From VXPW01 sp965115815 (GTDB lineage: Bacteria; Pseudomonadota; Alphaproteobacteria; TMED109): a stretch of DNA of 64,000 bases. Below the pieces are notes generated by a model. The model was not told where the DNA came from. It ran no database searches and was given only the letters and a program-made list of their open reading frames with translations. A program made the translations under genes and the position numbers. The stretch lies in assembly GCA_965115815.1 (NCBI GenBank), contig OZ220465.1, positions 186,001 to 250,000 of the forward strand, given 5' to 3'. Of this stretch, positions 27,088 through 40,446 are shown piece by piece. Each line of letters begins with the position of its first letter. Position 1 is the first letter of the stretch.

Positions 27088-27906
27088 TCAGGTCCAGGCG
27101 GTGAAGGAGGCGGTGACGGGGGCGTCGGCGACGATCTCGACGCGGTTGCGGTCGAGCTTCCCGAAGGCGAGGCAGAGGGCGACATCGGCCGGATCGTCGA
27201 ACGGGCCGTGCTCGCGGCCGGTCTCCAGTTCGATCACGGTCCAGACCGGCTCGTGGACCGGGATGCCCCTGAAATGCGCCGACCCTTGATACGACCTCTC
27301 GGCACAGGGCGCACAGCGCGCCGCCCCCTGTGACGGCGCCCCGCAGGCCGTGCACAGGCCGGCGGCCCGGCGTCGGGCGTACAACTGCCGCGAGCGTGCG
27401 TTCTTGCGCTCCGGTTCCCGGCCGGCCTTTTCGATGGCGGCGCAGGGGCCGCAGCGCGAGAGGCCGTCGAAGGCCGGCTGCCCGCAGCGTGTGCAACGGC
27501 CCCCGGTCCTGCGTTCGTCATATTGCCGCCGTTCCGCCGCCTGCCTCCTGTCCCGGCAGGGCTGGCAGGTGGTTCCGCCCTCGACGGGGGGACGCTTGCC
27601 GCAGCGGATGCAGAGGCCGGCCCCGGCCCTTGCCTTCTGGCGGCGCCTGCTCTTGAGGCGGGCGGCCTTGCGTTTCGCCTCCGCATTGGCGCCGCCATAG
27701 GGCAGCCCGGCGGCCTTGCAGGCGGCGTAGCGGGCGCGGTCGTCGGCGCGGCGTTTCTCCAGGCACGGCTCGCACGACGCGCGGCCCTCCACGGCCGGCG
27801 CATTGCCGCAGCGCGGACACCGGCCTTGGGCGATACGCGATGCGGTGCGCCGGGCGATACGCTCGCGGTCGCGGGCCTTGCGGACTTCCGGTTCCCGGCA
27901 AGCCAT
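27088..27906 (-). CDS. multi-zinc-ribbon protein (four CxxCG...CxPC units)
   Basis: 272 residues. Four repeated Cys units alternate with very basic linkers: RCPRCGNAPA...CEPC, LCIRCGKRPPVEG..CQPC, RCTRCGQPAF...CGPC and LCTACGAPSQG..CAPC. The linkers are Arg/Lys-rich (for example AKRKAARLKSRRRQKARAG), which suggests nucleic-acid binding. The C-terminal 70 residues form a separate domain (EPVWTVIELETGREHGPF, then DVALCLAFGKLDRNRVEIV). Start at MACREPEVRK with GGGAG upstream; an in-frame ATG two codons earlier is possible. Such proteins occur on alphaproteobacterial mobile elements, but I know of no assigned function. Confidence 0.7.
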   Translation of the reverse strand: MACREPEVRKARDRERIARRTASRIAQGRCPRCGNAPAVEGRASCEPCLEKRRADDRARYAACKAAGLPYGGANAEAKRKAARLKSRRRQKARAGAGLCIRCGKRPPVEGGTTCQPCRDRRQAAERRQYDERRTGGRCTRCGQPAFDGLSRCGPCAAIEKAGREPERKNARSRQLYARRRAAGLCTACGAPSQGAARCAPCAERSYQGSAHFRGIPVHEPVWTVIELETGREHGPFDDPADVALCLAFGKLDRNRVEIVADAPVTASFTAWT

Positions 27907-27992
27907 TGCCATTCTCCCGGTGGATGATGCGGGTTCGGGCGGGAGACACCCGGCCGGCGGCGGGCCGGCCGGACGTCCGGCGAGGCGGGCGG

Positions 27993-28322
27993 TCAGCCGC
28001 GCTGGCGGCGGTCGATGCCGAAGCCCATGGCGTGGACGCCCCAGTACTGCACCCCGCCGCGGGAGCGCAGGCCGGTACACACGATGATCTCGTTGCGCGC
28101 CGGGCGCATCTCCTTCACTGCCTTCAGCGTGGCGGTGGCCGGCTTCGCGCCGCGCCGGGCACCCTTCGGGGCGGTGTCGTCATGGCAACGGCGAATGTCG
28201 CCGTCCACCATGGCGCGAAAGCGTTCGACGGCGTAGCGTTCGCCGTCTTTCAGGCCGCCGTTGAAGAAGTGGATGAGGAAGGTCGTGTCGGTGTTGCCGG
28301 GCCTCGGGATTGCGGATGTCAT
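27993..28322 (-). CDS. hypothetical island protein (109 residues)
   Basis: Begins MTSAIPRPGNTDTTFLIHFF, then NGGLKDGERYAVERFRAMVD and GDIRRCHDDTAPKG, and ends GVQYWGVHAMGFGIDRRQRG. GGAGG lies about ten bases upstream of the ATG. It is the first gene of the minus-strand cargo cluster that runs to 24429. Family not recognised. Confidence 0.6.
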   Translation of the reverse strand: MTSAIPRPGNTDTTFLIHFFNGGLKDGERYAVERFRAMVDGDIRRCHDDTAPKGARRGAKPATATLKAVKEMRPARNEIIVCTGLRSRGGVQYWGVHAMGFGIDRRQRG

Positions 28323-28705
28323 GGGGAGCGCCTCCGTCGTGTCGGGACTTCAGGACGGCGGCGGAGACCCTCTCCCGGACCCCCGCCCGCCGCCCCGCTC
28401 ACGGCCACACCCGGCCTCCCGGCGGTGCGCCGCGTGCGGACGCCAGCGGCTTCAACCGTACCGCACAACCCGGCCACCCGCCGCCCCGGCGACCGGGCCC
28501 CCGCCTCCCCCAACCGCGCCGAATTCTGGAATCGGGTCGACGATGAATGCACCGCCGGAGCCTCCCGCCGCGCTCCGATCGACAGCGGCGCTTCCCGCGC
28601 CGTCGCACAGGATCGCGTATCGGCGGGTTGCGGGAACGGACATCGGACAGACTTGCTTGACGGCAAGGGGGTTCCGAAATGATCTCCTACCCCTTACCCG
28701 GCTAG
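28323..28705. other. stretch without a recognised gene between cargo cluster and membrane protein
   Basis: GC-rich, with no convincing reading on either strand. It marks a sharp change to the AT-richer DNA of the next gene, which suggests a recombination border. Confidence 0.45.
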
Positions 28706-29605
28706 CTAAATCCCTGGGATGTAACCGAACGCTGACTTAACTATTGAACTGAAAATGCCGACGACAATCGCCGCGAGTGCAACACGGTGCCGTGTGGCGC
28801 GATCTTTATTCTCCTCCAATATGTTTACCGGAAAAGCCCACTTCAAGTATCCAAATAACGCCCGATAAATCACGAGAGATATTCCCATTCCGTATATATA
28901 AAAGGCCACACGGAAGGACGAGTGATCGCCATCATTTGGAAGAAAGTAGTCAGCGTATACAGTAACCCAATACAGTCCGTACGGTAGTGCAAGAAACCAA
29001 AGTCCAACATCGTAGGCAAAACTCTCATGAATGAAGGAATACCACTTCTTTTTAGACTTGAATTTACTATTTGCGATGTCCCTAATTGCATGAAAGTAAG
29101 CAGAATTACATGCTTGAATTGATACGTTGCTGTTGTTGGGTGTTGGTTCAGACGTCAACGAATTGAAATCAAATAGCGGCGGTTTGTCGAACTGAAGCAA
29201 AACGGAGAAACGATTCGGAGGAATATTTCCATTCGTGTACTTTTTGTACGAGTTCTCATTCGTGAAATACACCGCTTTGATGGGAAACGGCAAATTCTGA
29301 GAATCGAAAATCTGCTCTGTCTCCCCGTACTTAGTTTGGCCTTCAAAACCAACTACTGACACTGTCAACCGGAATGCACCATCCAACAGAACGTTTTTTC
29401 GTTCTGCGAATTCATCTTCGGTCTCGCCATCGAACTTGGGAACGGTAGCAACATCCTGCTGTCCCTCCTTCCTCGTGAGAGTGTTTAATTCACGATATGC
29501 GGCTTTGATTTGTGGCAAGGATAACTGGCATCCGCGTATTGGTATATTGTCCTCCCACCACTGGATATCGTTTGCGGCATGGCTGATTAACGAAGTTCCG
29601 GACAT
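28706..29605 (-). CDS. low-GC membrane protein of unknown function
   Basis: 299 residues in DNA visibly more AT-rich than its surroundings, so probably acquired separately. The first 180 residues are soluble-looking, with a Lys/Asn/Phe-rich composition (FTNENSYKKYTNGNIPPNRF). The C-terminal third has three likely membrane helices: VGLWFLALPYGLYWVTVYA, RVAFYIYGMGISLVIYRALF and VALAAIVVGIFSSIVKSAFG. I do not recognise the family. Lying directly after a type I RM operon with a truncated ATPase, it could be an effector of a defence module. That is an inference from position only. Confidence 0.6.
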   Translation of the reverse strand: MSGTSLISHAANDIQWWEDNIPIRGCQLSLPQIKAAYRELNTLTRKEGQQDVATVPKFDGETEDEFAERKNVLLDGAFRLTVSVVGFEGQTKYGETEQIFDSQNLPFPIKAVYFTNENSYKKYTNGNIPPNRFSVLLQFDKPPLFDFNSLTSEPTPNNSNVSIQACNSAYFHAIRDIANSKFKSKKKWYSFIHESFAYDVGLWFLALPYGLYWVTVYADYFLPNDGDHSSFRVAFYIYGMGISLVIYRALFGYLKWAFPVNILEENKDRATRHRVALAAIVVGIFSSIVKSAFGYIPGI

Positions 29606-29678
29606 TGTACTCAGTCTCCCATACTGCCTTCAGTCATCGGGACGGCTTCTGTAATTCGCACGCGACGCAAGTAGTCCT

Positions 29679-30082
29679 TCAACATGGAGATTCGATAGGA
29701 CCGGAGTTTATCCGAGTGGTCAGCGGGCAAATGTCCCAATCAAGGACGCGACCAAGCGAGAAGGCGCGGAATCGGCCTTTTCCTTCCTTGCCGCGCAGAA
29801 TTCGCTTCTGTCCGTTCGAATGAAATCGCGATTGTTTCCACGATCCTCCCAGACGGGAGAACAACCCCTCGGCTTCGGCAAAGGGAATGCCATGTCCGTT
29901 GTCGGCGACTCTGATGGCCTTGAGCCCGTCGAGGTCCTCTTCAACCAGCGTCACGTCGATATGCGTGGCATCCGCATCGACTGCATTCCAGATCAGCTCG
30001 GCCAGGGCAAGGATGGGTTTTCGGGTCTGCGCGACCCGCTCCAGATGGTCGTCCTGAACCTGTATCTCAAAGGTCCTGGCGA

Positions 30083-30086
<4 letters not shown>
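29679..30086 (-). pseudogene. GHKL-type ATPase (HSP90-like fold), C-terminally truncated
   Basis: 135 residues. Begins MIARTFEIQVQDDHLERV; the helix ALAELIWNAVDADATHIDVT carries the ATP-binding Asn, DNGHGIPFAEAEGLFSRLGG is motif II, and GKEGKGRFRAFSLGRVLDWD is motif III. These are the ATP-binding motifs of GHKL proteins similar to MutL/HSP90 and to ATPases found next to type I RM genes. The family continues for several hundred residues, but this frame stops soon after motif III, so the effector part is gone. The ATG overlaps the hsdR stop (ATGA), so it was once co-translated with hsdR. Confidence 0.75.
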
Positions 30087-33237
<3,151 letters not shown>

Positions 33238-33238
<1 letters not shown>

Positions 33239-33744
33239 TACGCCGCGACTCTGCCCGTTCCCAGGACAAATCTTGCGCGCTCGCGGCGGAGCATCTCGTA
33301 CGGGCTCATGCAGCGCAGGTCAAGACCGATGCAGGCATTCGGAATCTTGATCTTTCTGGCGGTATCGGCGGGGACTTCGTGCGTGACGACGATGCACGCG
33401 TGAGCCAGCGCATGCGCGACAAGCCAGTAGTCGGCGACCTGCAAGAAGGTTGCGACGGCGGCCTGCTGGTATCCATGTCCGCCTGCCCAGTCGCTCACGG
33501 CGCCAAGCGCCGGCAACACCGCATCATCCGGCGGCAGAAAGAACCCGTCCCCCCGCGCCGCGGCCCACTCCGCCAACTCGTCGTCTCCGGCCTGCAATTC
33601 GTCCGCGACCTTCTCGATGCTCGCGACCTTGCCCGCGCCATTCTGCTCAACCAGCCAATCCCAGAAGGCGGGGCAGAAATCGAAGCCATAGTGCAAGTTC
33701 CTGGCTTGGATGAAGACGTTCGAATCGACGAGATAGGCCGTCAT
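33238..33744 (-). CDS. PIN-domain protein (DUF4411 family)
   Basis: 168 residues. Begins MTAYLVDSNVFIQARNLHYG with the first PIN Asp at LVDSN; KVADELQAGDDELAEWA holds the second acidic cluster, DYWLVAHALAHACIVVTHEV the third Asp (D in ADYWLV), and KIKIPNACIGLDLRC closes the fold. DUF4411 proteins are PIN-type RNases. They are commonly paired with an XRE-ImmA/IrrE protein, exactly as here: the start overlaps the stop of the 34895 gene by ATGA. A toxin-like or effector role inside the RM locus is an inference from that pairing. Confidence 0.85.
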
Positions 33745-34895
33745 CCCATCGCCCCGGCTTCGCGCCCGAGATTGTTGAAGGTCTCGGTCTTCCTGACGCC
33801 CAACATCCGGAACGCATCCCGATAAAGCGTCTGGCCTTCGAGCGTGCTAACGACCAGCGCGCGCGTGAACCGCCGTCCGACGCGCGCGACCGTCGTGCGA
33901 TAGAAATCGCCGCCATCGCTGCCCGCCTGGACCAGCTTTCTCAGATGCTCGCTCTCTTGCGTCCAAGCCGCGTCAAAGCGCTCGCGAGTGAGCCAGCCGG
34001 CATCGAGCAGGCGGCGCAGGATGACCAACGTGCTGACCTTGAAGGTGCGCGCCAGTCGGGACAGCGTGTCCGGGAGCGGCTCGTTCCGTCGCAGATCGGA
34101 TCGCAGGGCTTCCAGTGGTACCAGAAGCTCCGCCGCCACCGCATTGCACCACACTTCCTCCCGCTGGAAACCCGTCCCTGGCGCAGCGCCGAGGTTCGAC
34201 AGGGCGGAGGCGCCAAGCCAGACATGCGCGAGTTCATGGGCGAGCGTGAACATCTGCGCCGCCTTCGTGTCCTTGCCGTTGACGAAGATCAGCGGCGCGA
34301 GCGGGTCGCACAGCGCGAAGCCGCGAAACTCGGCGGGATCGAGACGGCGGCGGGTGTTGCTCATCACGATACCGCTCACCATGACGAGAACGCCGGCCTC
34401 GTCGGCCTGGCGGATGAAAAGCCGCAACGCATCGGTCCATGTCGAACATTCCCGGCGGGCGGTCAGATCGAAACCCAGAGTCTCCCGGACCCGGGCCGCA
34501 ACCTTCTCAGGGGACTCTTCAACCGAGGCGCTGCCGACGAAATCGAGCGCCGACTCGCCGGCGACGCGCGCGAAATCCCTGTACCAGCTTTGCCGCTCCT
34601 GGCAGGCGTAGATCGTGTCCAGCAGGTTGGGGCTGGGCCGCGTGACCGGGTGACCGGCGAAAGTGCGGAAATCCGGGATGGGAACGGCTTCTTTCGGCGG
34701 CTCCGAGAGGAACAGATAGCCGACCGGCGCATGAACGGCGCGAGCGAAAGCCTCCACCTGCCTCAGCGAGGGCTGGATGTCACCGCTTTCCCATTCGGGA
34801 AGTTTCCTGAACTTCTCCGTCAAGTCTTCCTGCACGATCCCGGCGCGCTCGCGCGCCCACCGCAGAAGCTCCGGATTGACGGGAGCACGGATCAT
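33741..34895 (-). CDS. XRE-type HTH plus ImmA/IrrE metallopeptidase
   Basis: 384 residues. The N-terminal XRE-like helix-turn-helix (LLRWARERAGIVQEDL, then LPEWESGDIQPSLRQVEAFA and PVGYLFLSEPP) is followed by an ImmA/IrrE-type zinc peptidase with the HEXXH motif in FTLAHELAHVWLGASAL (about 220-224) and a downstream WCNAVAAELLVP helix holding the third ligand. Proteins of this build cleave repressors or act as antitoxin-like partners of PIN genes. It lies between hsdS and the PIN gene with ATGA overlaps on both sides, so the whole stretch is translationally coupled. Confidence 0.88.
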   Translation of the reverse strand: MIRAPVNPELLRWARERAGIVQEDLTEKFRKLPEWESGDIQPSLRQVEAFARAVHAPVGYLFLSEPPKEAVPIPDFRTFAGHPVTRPSPNLLDTIYACQERQSWYRDFARVAGESALDFVGSASVEESPEKVAARVRETLGFDLTARRECSTWTDALRLFIRQADEAGVLVMVSGIVMSNTRRRLDPAEFRGFALCDPLAPLIFVNGKDTKAAQMFTLAHELAHVWLGASALSNLGAAPGTGFQREEVWCNAVAAELLVPLEALRSDLRRNEPLPDTLSRLARTFKVSTLVILRRLLDAGWLTRERFDAAWTQESEHLRKLVQAGSDGGDFYRTTVARVGRRFTRALVVSTLEGQTLYRDAFRMLGVRKTETFNNLGREAGAMG

Positions 34896-35286
34896 GCCGC
34901 AGCCTCGACCGCCTTTTCGGCGTCACGAAGGCGGATTTCGCCGGACATGAGCTTGGGGAGAAGCAGATCGCGGAGAGCGCCAGTGGTCTCGATCTGGTGC
35001 AGATTTCTCAGGGCGCGTTTCATGATCGGCATCGCCCACAGCTCAAAGGCTTCTGCGACGCTCACCGGTGGCAAGGCTAAATCGACCAGAGCAAAAGTCT
35101 GGCGTGTGATCGTGTCAAAAATCGTGCCGTGCGTCCGATTCCGCAACTCTTCCACCATCATTCTAACAAGCCAGTATGTGAAGAAGTCACAATAGCCGCC
35201 GACGCCTCGTATCCCGTAGCAACTCTGATTCATGGCCATCGCCCTGCCGAGACAAGCCAACCTTCCGACAGTGCCCCTTGCGGTAA
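34892..35286 (-). pseudogene. hsdS: HsdS C-terminal part (separated by IS5)
   Basis: Reads ITARGTVGRLACLGRAMAMN, then QSCYGIRGVGGYCDFFTYWL, HGTIFDTITRQTFALVDLAL, PPVSVAEAFELW and ends GALRDLLLPKLMSGEIRLRD. This is the second target-recognition domain and the C-terminal conserved helix of a type I specificity subunit. The frame joins the N-terminal part at 36250 if the IS5 and one TAA are removed, giving SAGTTVITARGTVG. It has no start codon of its own. Confidence 0.9.
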
Positions 35287-35289
35287 TAA
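35287..35289. repeat. TAA target duplication of IS5 (left)
   Basis: Pairs with TAA at 36247-36249; a 3-bp duplication is usual for part of the IS5 family. Confidence 0.85.
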
Positions 35290-36246
35290 GAGCATGATTC
35301 AAAACTCCATATAATCAGTAGGTTGCGGTTTTTCCGAGGGTTTCGGCCCGTCCGAGGCGGCGCACCAGGATGCGGATCACGGCCCGTTGCAGCCATGCCA
35401 GCGAGCTCTCCAGCCGTCGTTCATAGTCCTTCGCCAGACGTCGGCAGCGGCCCAGCCAGCCGAAAAACCGCTCGACGATCCAGCGTCGCGGAAGCACCTC
35501 GAAACCCTTCTGTTCCTTGGGCTTTGTCACGATCTCGAGGTCCGGGGCGTCCGGCATCGCGGCCAGGGCTTGGGCCAGTTTGGGGCCGCGGTACCCTCCG
35601 TCTGCCCAGACCTTCTGCAAGCTCGGCATGGTCGTTCGCAGTTCAGCGAGGACCGCCGGCGCACCATCCCGATCCTGCACGTTGGCGGGGTGCACCTGCA
35701 GGACCAGGGGGAGCCCGAGGGTGTCGACCACCGCGTGCCGTTTTCTCCCCTTGATCTTTTTCCCGCCGTCATAGCCACTCGGACCACCACTCTCCGTCGT
35801 CTTCACGGACTGACTGTCGATCACCCCCGCCGTCGTCGTCGAACGCCGGCCCTCCAGCTCCCGGGCCGGACCCCGCAACGCCGCCACGAGATCCCCATAC
35901 AGGCCCTGGTTCCGCCACCGGTAAAAGTAGTACCGGACCGTCGAAATCGCAGGAAAACAAGGTGGTAGCGCACGCCACTGGCAACCCGTCATCAGCTGAT
36001 ACAGCAGTGCGTTCACCACCTCGCGCAGGTCTACCTCACGGGGACGGCCCGTCGACGACGGTGCCGGAAGCAACGGCTCCAAACGAGCCCATTCCGCGTC
36101 GGTCAGATCGCTTTCGAAGCGGTTTCCCCGACGCTGATACTTCGCACGAGCGGTCTCGCTCCAAGCCATGGCACCCTCCCAATGTCGTCGCCAACCACAT
36201 CGTAGAGGCTCGAATCGGGATTGTTCCATAGTTTCCGCACAGGCTC
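35290..36246. mobile_element. IS5-family insertion sequence inside hsdS
   Basis: A 957-bp element. Outer ends, read inward, are GAGCATGATTCAAAACTCCA on the left and GAGCCTGTGCGGAAACTATG on the right, which share GAGC.TG.....AAACT. It is flanked by TAA. One transposase gene lies on the minus strand, in the same frame as the upstream hsdS half. A 183-bp derivative with the same right-end sequence at both ends lies at 49776-49958. Confidence 0.9.
35315..36169 (-). CDS. IS5-family transposase
   Basis: 284 residues starting MAWSETARAKYQRRGNRFES with GGGAGGG ten bases upstream. The N-terminal domain reads DLTDAEWARLEPLLPAPSST, then DLREVVNALLYQLMTGCQWR and TVRYYFYRWRNQGLYGDL. The DDE core has AGVIDSQSVKTTESGG (first Asp), VWADGGYRG (second Asp) and RRWIVERFFGWLGRCRRLAK, then DYE (Glu). 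It looks intact. Because the upstream hsdS frame runs into it without a stop, a 725-residue MntA-HsdS-transposase product is theoretically readable from 37492. Confidence 0.92.
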   Translation of the reverse strand: MAWSETARAKYQRRGNRFESDLTDAEWARLEPLLPAPSSTGRPREVDLREVVNALLYQLMTGCQWRALPPCFPAISTVRYYFYRWRNQGLYGDLVAALRGPARELEGRRSTTTAGVIDSQSVKTTESGGPSGYDGGKKIKGRKRHAVVDTLGLPLVLQVHPANVQDRDGAPAVLAELRTTMPSLQKVWADGGYRGPKLAQALAAMPDAPDLEIVTKPKEQKGFEVLPRRWIVERFFGWLGRCRRLAKDYERRLESSLAWLQRAVIRILVRRLGRAETLGKTATY

Positions 36247-36249
36247 TAA
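36247..36249. repeat. TAA target duplication of IS5 (right)
   Basis: See 35287-35289. Confidence 0.85.
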
Positions 36250-37492
36250 CGGTTGTTCCGGCAGAAAGAACTTTTGCCGCACTGTTTTCAACCCCTGTTT
36301 GCGTAATGCTCCTCTCGGTCTCCAGGACGAACATGTCCGAGGAAGATGGCGCATCTTTTGCCGTATACCAATAAATTTCGCCATCCCAATAATCTTCGAT
36401 CGACGTTTTAGGCGTACCTCTACTGTGAATTTCTATTACATCATCCAAAACTCCTGCCTCCCACCCCTCCGGTATCTCACCGAGTTCGGAGTTGACGAAG
36501 CGGTCGGGAAACAGTTCCCACAGTTCGGGAGACATATAAGGCGCACGCCCTTCCATCTTCGCCCGGACCGGCCCGAAATCGACGAACCAGTCCTTGAAGA
36601 TCGCCCGCGCCATCGCCTCCAGCGTCTCGTTCATGCGCCGGTTCAACGCGATCTTGTCGTCCAGCGCGCCGAGAATGCCCGCAATGGCGCGCTGTTCGAG
36701 TAGGGGGGGTACTGGAACCAGCAGATAACTCAGGGAATCGACAGGCACTCGCTGACGCCCGGAAGTGCCGGTCATTTGATCCACGGCGTAGCTTCTCACC
36801 CCCTCCCATTGAGTTAGGTAGTAGGCGTACTCGGAATCCGTGACGCCCGCGCGTCCGCGGATAACGATGAACTCGGTCGAGCCATGCGCGCACTCTGCCG
36901 CCCGGTCTGTGCAATAACGGGCAATCTTGCCATTCTCCAAGCACGGCGTAATGCGCGCCATGAGCGTGTCGCCATCTTGGAAGCGCGACCCGCCGCCGGA
37001 ATAGGCGCGCCGGTCAATCGCATGTACGCACCGGGAACCGGCAGTGACCGCAGCCATATCAACGAACGGATACGCCATTCCGCGTTCAAGACGCACTGCC
37101 GGGTTGACAACGACTGCTTCGGTAAACGGCATACGCCGCCACTTTTCATCTACAGAGAGCCTCCTTCGCCTGGTGTCATCAACGTCTGCCAGCACCGCAT
37201 GGTTCCGCTCAATCTCCCGATGAAATCGCTCCGGCAGGCGCGCCCAGTCGCGGGCCTCGACCAAGAAGGGAATGGTCGATTCCCGCACCGCCTCCTCGAA
37301 GTCCGCCAACTTGTCGGCCGGGATCTCCCCCTGTCCCGGCCCGCGCAGCACCAGATCGAGATCACTGCCGTCATGGCTGCGCCCGTTGACGCGGCTGCCA
37401 TAGGCCCATACCTCGACATCGGGCAAATGCTCCCGCAGCAGGGCTGTCAGCACCTGGCGGTGCTTCGGCTCAAGATGCAACCGGTCAGTCAT
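36250..37492 (-). pseudogene. hsdS: MntA-type nucleotidyltransferase fused to HsdS N-terminal part
   Basis: Residues 1-105 form a minimal nucleotidyltransferase with the MntA signature GS-X10-DXD (YGSRVNGRSHDGSDLDLVLR) and LADFEEAVRESTIPFLVEAR. From about 112 the reading is a type I specificity subunit: WRRMPFTEAVVVNPAVRLER, GSTEFIVIRGRAG and GTSGRQRVPVDSLSYLLVPV end the first recognition domain. EQRAIAGILGALDDKIALNR, then MNETLEAMARAIFKDWFVDF, is the central conserved helix. The second recognition domain starts at GWEAGVLDDVIEIHSRGTP and breaks at SAGTTV where IS5 enters. The MntA part is complete and may still act as antitoxin. The start overlaps the HepT stop by eight bases. Confidence 0.9.
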
Positions 37493-37911
37493 CCGGCGCC
37501 GCCTCGATCATGTCCGCCAGCGCCCGGGCATCGGCGATAAAGTCGGGCAACAACTTGAGCGTGGTCTCGGCGAAGCCTGCGCCGTAGTCGTGCGCGGTAT
37601 CGTTGCGGTTGTCGCGATAGCTGAACCAGCGTTCCGCCGCGACGGCTTCGATCAGTCCGTGCCGGGCGGCGTGGCGGAACAGGTCCTTGAAGGCAAGCCG
37701 GTCCGCCTGTCTGTTGCTGGCGAAGAAGGCGGCAAGCCGCTTGCGCAACAGTTTGCCGCTCTGCTCCAACACCAGCTCGAACTCCTTCACGCAGGCGGCG
37801 CGATAGATGTCATACATGAAATCGTCCGTCGCGCGCTTGGTTGTCGATCTCGCCGAAAGCTGTCTCCAGCGTTCCGATGCAGCGCCGCAAGAAGGTGGTA
37901 TCGATGCTCAT
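37485..37911 (-). pseudogene. HepT-type HEPN toxin, one frameshift near the N-terminus
   Basis: The C-terminal 110 residues (from MYDIYRAACVKEFELVLEQS at 37817) are in one frame and contain the HepT signature RX4HXY as RNDTAHDY, followed by FAETTLKLLPDFIADARALA. HepT proteins are RNases that MntA silences by AMPylating the Tyr of this motif. The natural N-terminus MSIDTTFLRRCIGTLETAF lies in another frame from 37911. One extra base around 37840-37850 separates them. The catalytic part remains readable from the internal ATG at 37817, so partial function is possible. It is transcribed directly before the MntA-HsdS gene. Confidence 0.82.
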
Positions 37912-38222
37912 GCCCCGCTGCTCCGTCCCCGGTGCGCAGACCCGTTGCGGCTCATCCATGAGCGGCAGACCGATTGGTCGATCAATTTCGGCAAGATTAT
38001 GAGCCTCAGCAACCGTTGTATGACACAGGCGTGCGCCATGTTGCCCACCGGAATTTCCTCCAATTCTGGTCCGCGCAGCACCAGATCGAGATCGCTGCCG
38101 TCATGGCTGCGCCCATTGACGCGGCTGCCATAGGCCCACACTTCGACATCGGGCAAATGCTCCCGCAACAGTACCTCAAGCGCCTCGCGGTGCTTCGGCT
38201 GGAGATGCATCCGGTCAGTCAT
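37908..38222 (-). pseudogene. second MntA-type nucleotidyltransferase, truncated
   Basis: Begins MTDRMHLQPKHREALEVLLR and keeps the full GS-X10-DXD motif (YGSRVNGRSHDGSDLDLVLR). After ELEEIPVGN the family sequence stops and a different stretch (RLLRLIILPKLIDQSVCRS) runs to a TGA that overlaps the ATG of the next HepT. It is nearly identical to the fused MntA over its first 50 residues, so this is a tandem duplication of the HepT-MntA unit, one copy of which decayed. Confidence 0.8.
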
Positions 38223-38457
38223 CCGGCGCCGCCTCGATCATGTCCGCCAGCCCCGGTGTCGGCGATAAAGTCGGGCAGCAGCCTCAGCGTGGCCCCGGCG
38301 AAGTCTTTCCCGTTGTCATGGACGATATCGTTATCGACAATCCCTCGCAGGTCATGGCAGGGGCAAGGCTGTCGGGGAACAGCCTTCACTGGAAGGCGCC
38401 GCGCGCCTTGGCTTACCGACATATTTCCCGGCGCATGCAAATGGGAAGAGATCATCG

Positions 38458-38461
<4 letters not shown>
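38219..38461 (-). pseudogene. second HepT-type HEPN gene, decayed
   Basis: Only the C-terminal half is recognisable: FAGATLRLLPDFIADTGAGG aligns with FAETTLKLLPDFIADARALA of the better HepT copy. The toxin motif is destroyed: the RNDTAHDY position reads NDIVHDNG, without the Arg and Tyr. It overlaps the hsdM stop and the following MntA start, preserving the original coupled layout. Confidence 0.7.
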
Positions 38462-39996
<1,535 letters not shown>

Positions 39997-40262
39997 ATAG
40001 TCTGAATCCTTGGCCGCCAACGCGGATACAGTTTGCCGACTCGGCTCTACGAATACCACTGCATACTTGGCCGACACGGTTCGGGTGGGGAAGGATCCCG
40101 TAGATCGCGGTGCCACCATTCCAGCGTCGCCGACGCTGCCCAACAGATCAATATGATAGCGTGTCACGGGGTACAGGATGCGCCGCCCGAGCGACAGGCA
40201 CTGAGAGCACGGTCAAAACCAGTCCAGGGCCGGGCGTCGGGTCGACGCGTCCGGGGCGCAGC
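39997..40262. other. upstream region of the RM operon
   Basis: No gene was recognised. It should hold the promoter of hsdM, but I see no strong match. Confidence 0.35.
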
Positions 40263-40418
40263 CGGTTGACATCATCCGCCTGTTGCTGCTCACCGGCTGC
40301 CGCAAGGGTGAGATCGTCTGCCTTCACCGGGAAGAAGTGAAGGGCGACCGGCTCGAACTCGCCGATAGCAAGACCGGGCTGAAAACCGCCCTGCTGAATG
40401 CCGAGGGGCAGACGTAAA
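40263..40418 (+). pseudogene. tyrosine integrase fragment
   Basis: The plus strand reads VDIIRLLLLTGCRKGEIVCL, then HREEVKGDRLELADSKTG and LKTALLNAEGQ before TAA. This is the block around the first catalytic Arg of phage-type integrases. Neither the N-terminal part nor the C-terminal His/Tyr part is present. It marks an old insertion border between the RM locus and the ubiquitin-like operon. Confidence 0.8.
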
Positions 40419-40446
40419 AGTCGCCGATTGAGCGGAAGACAGCGCT

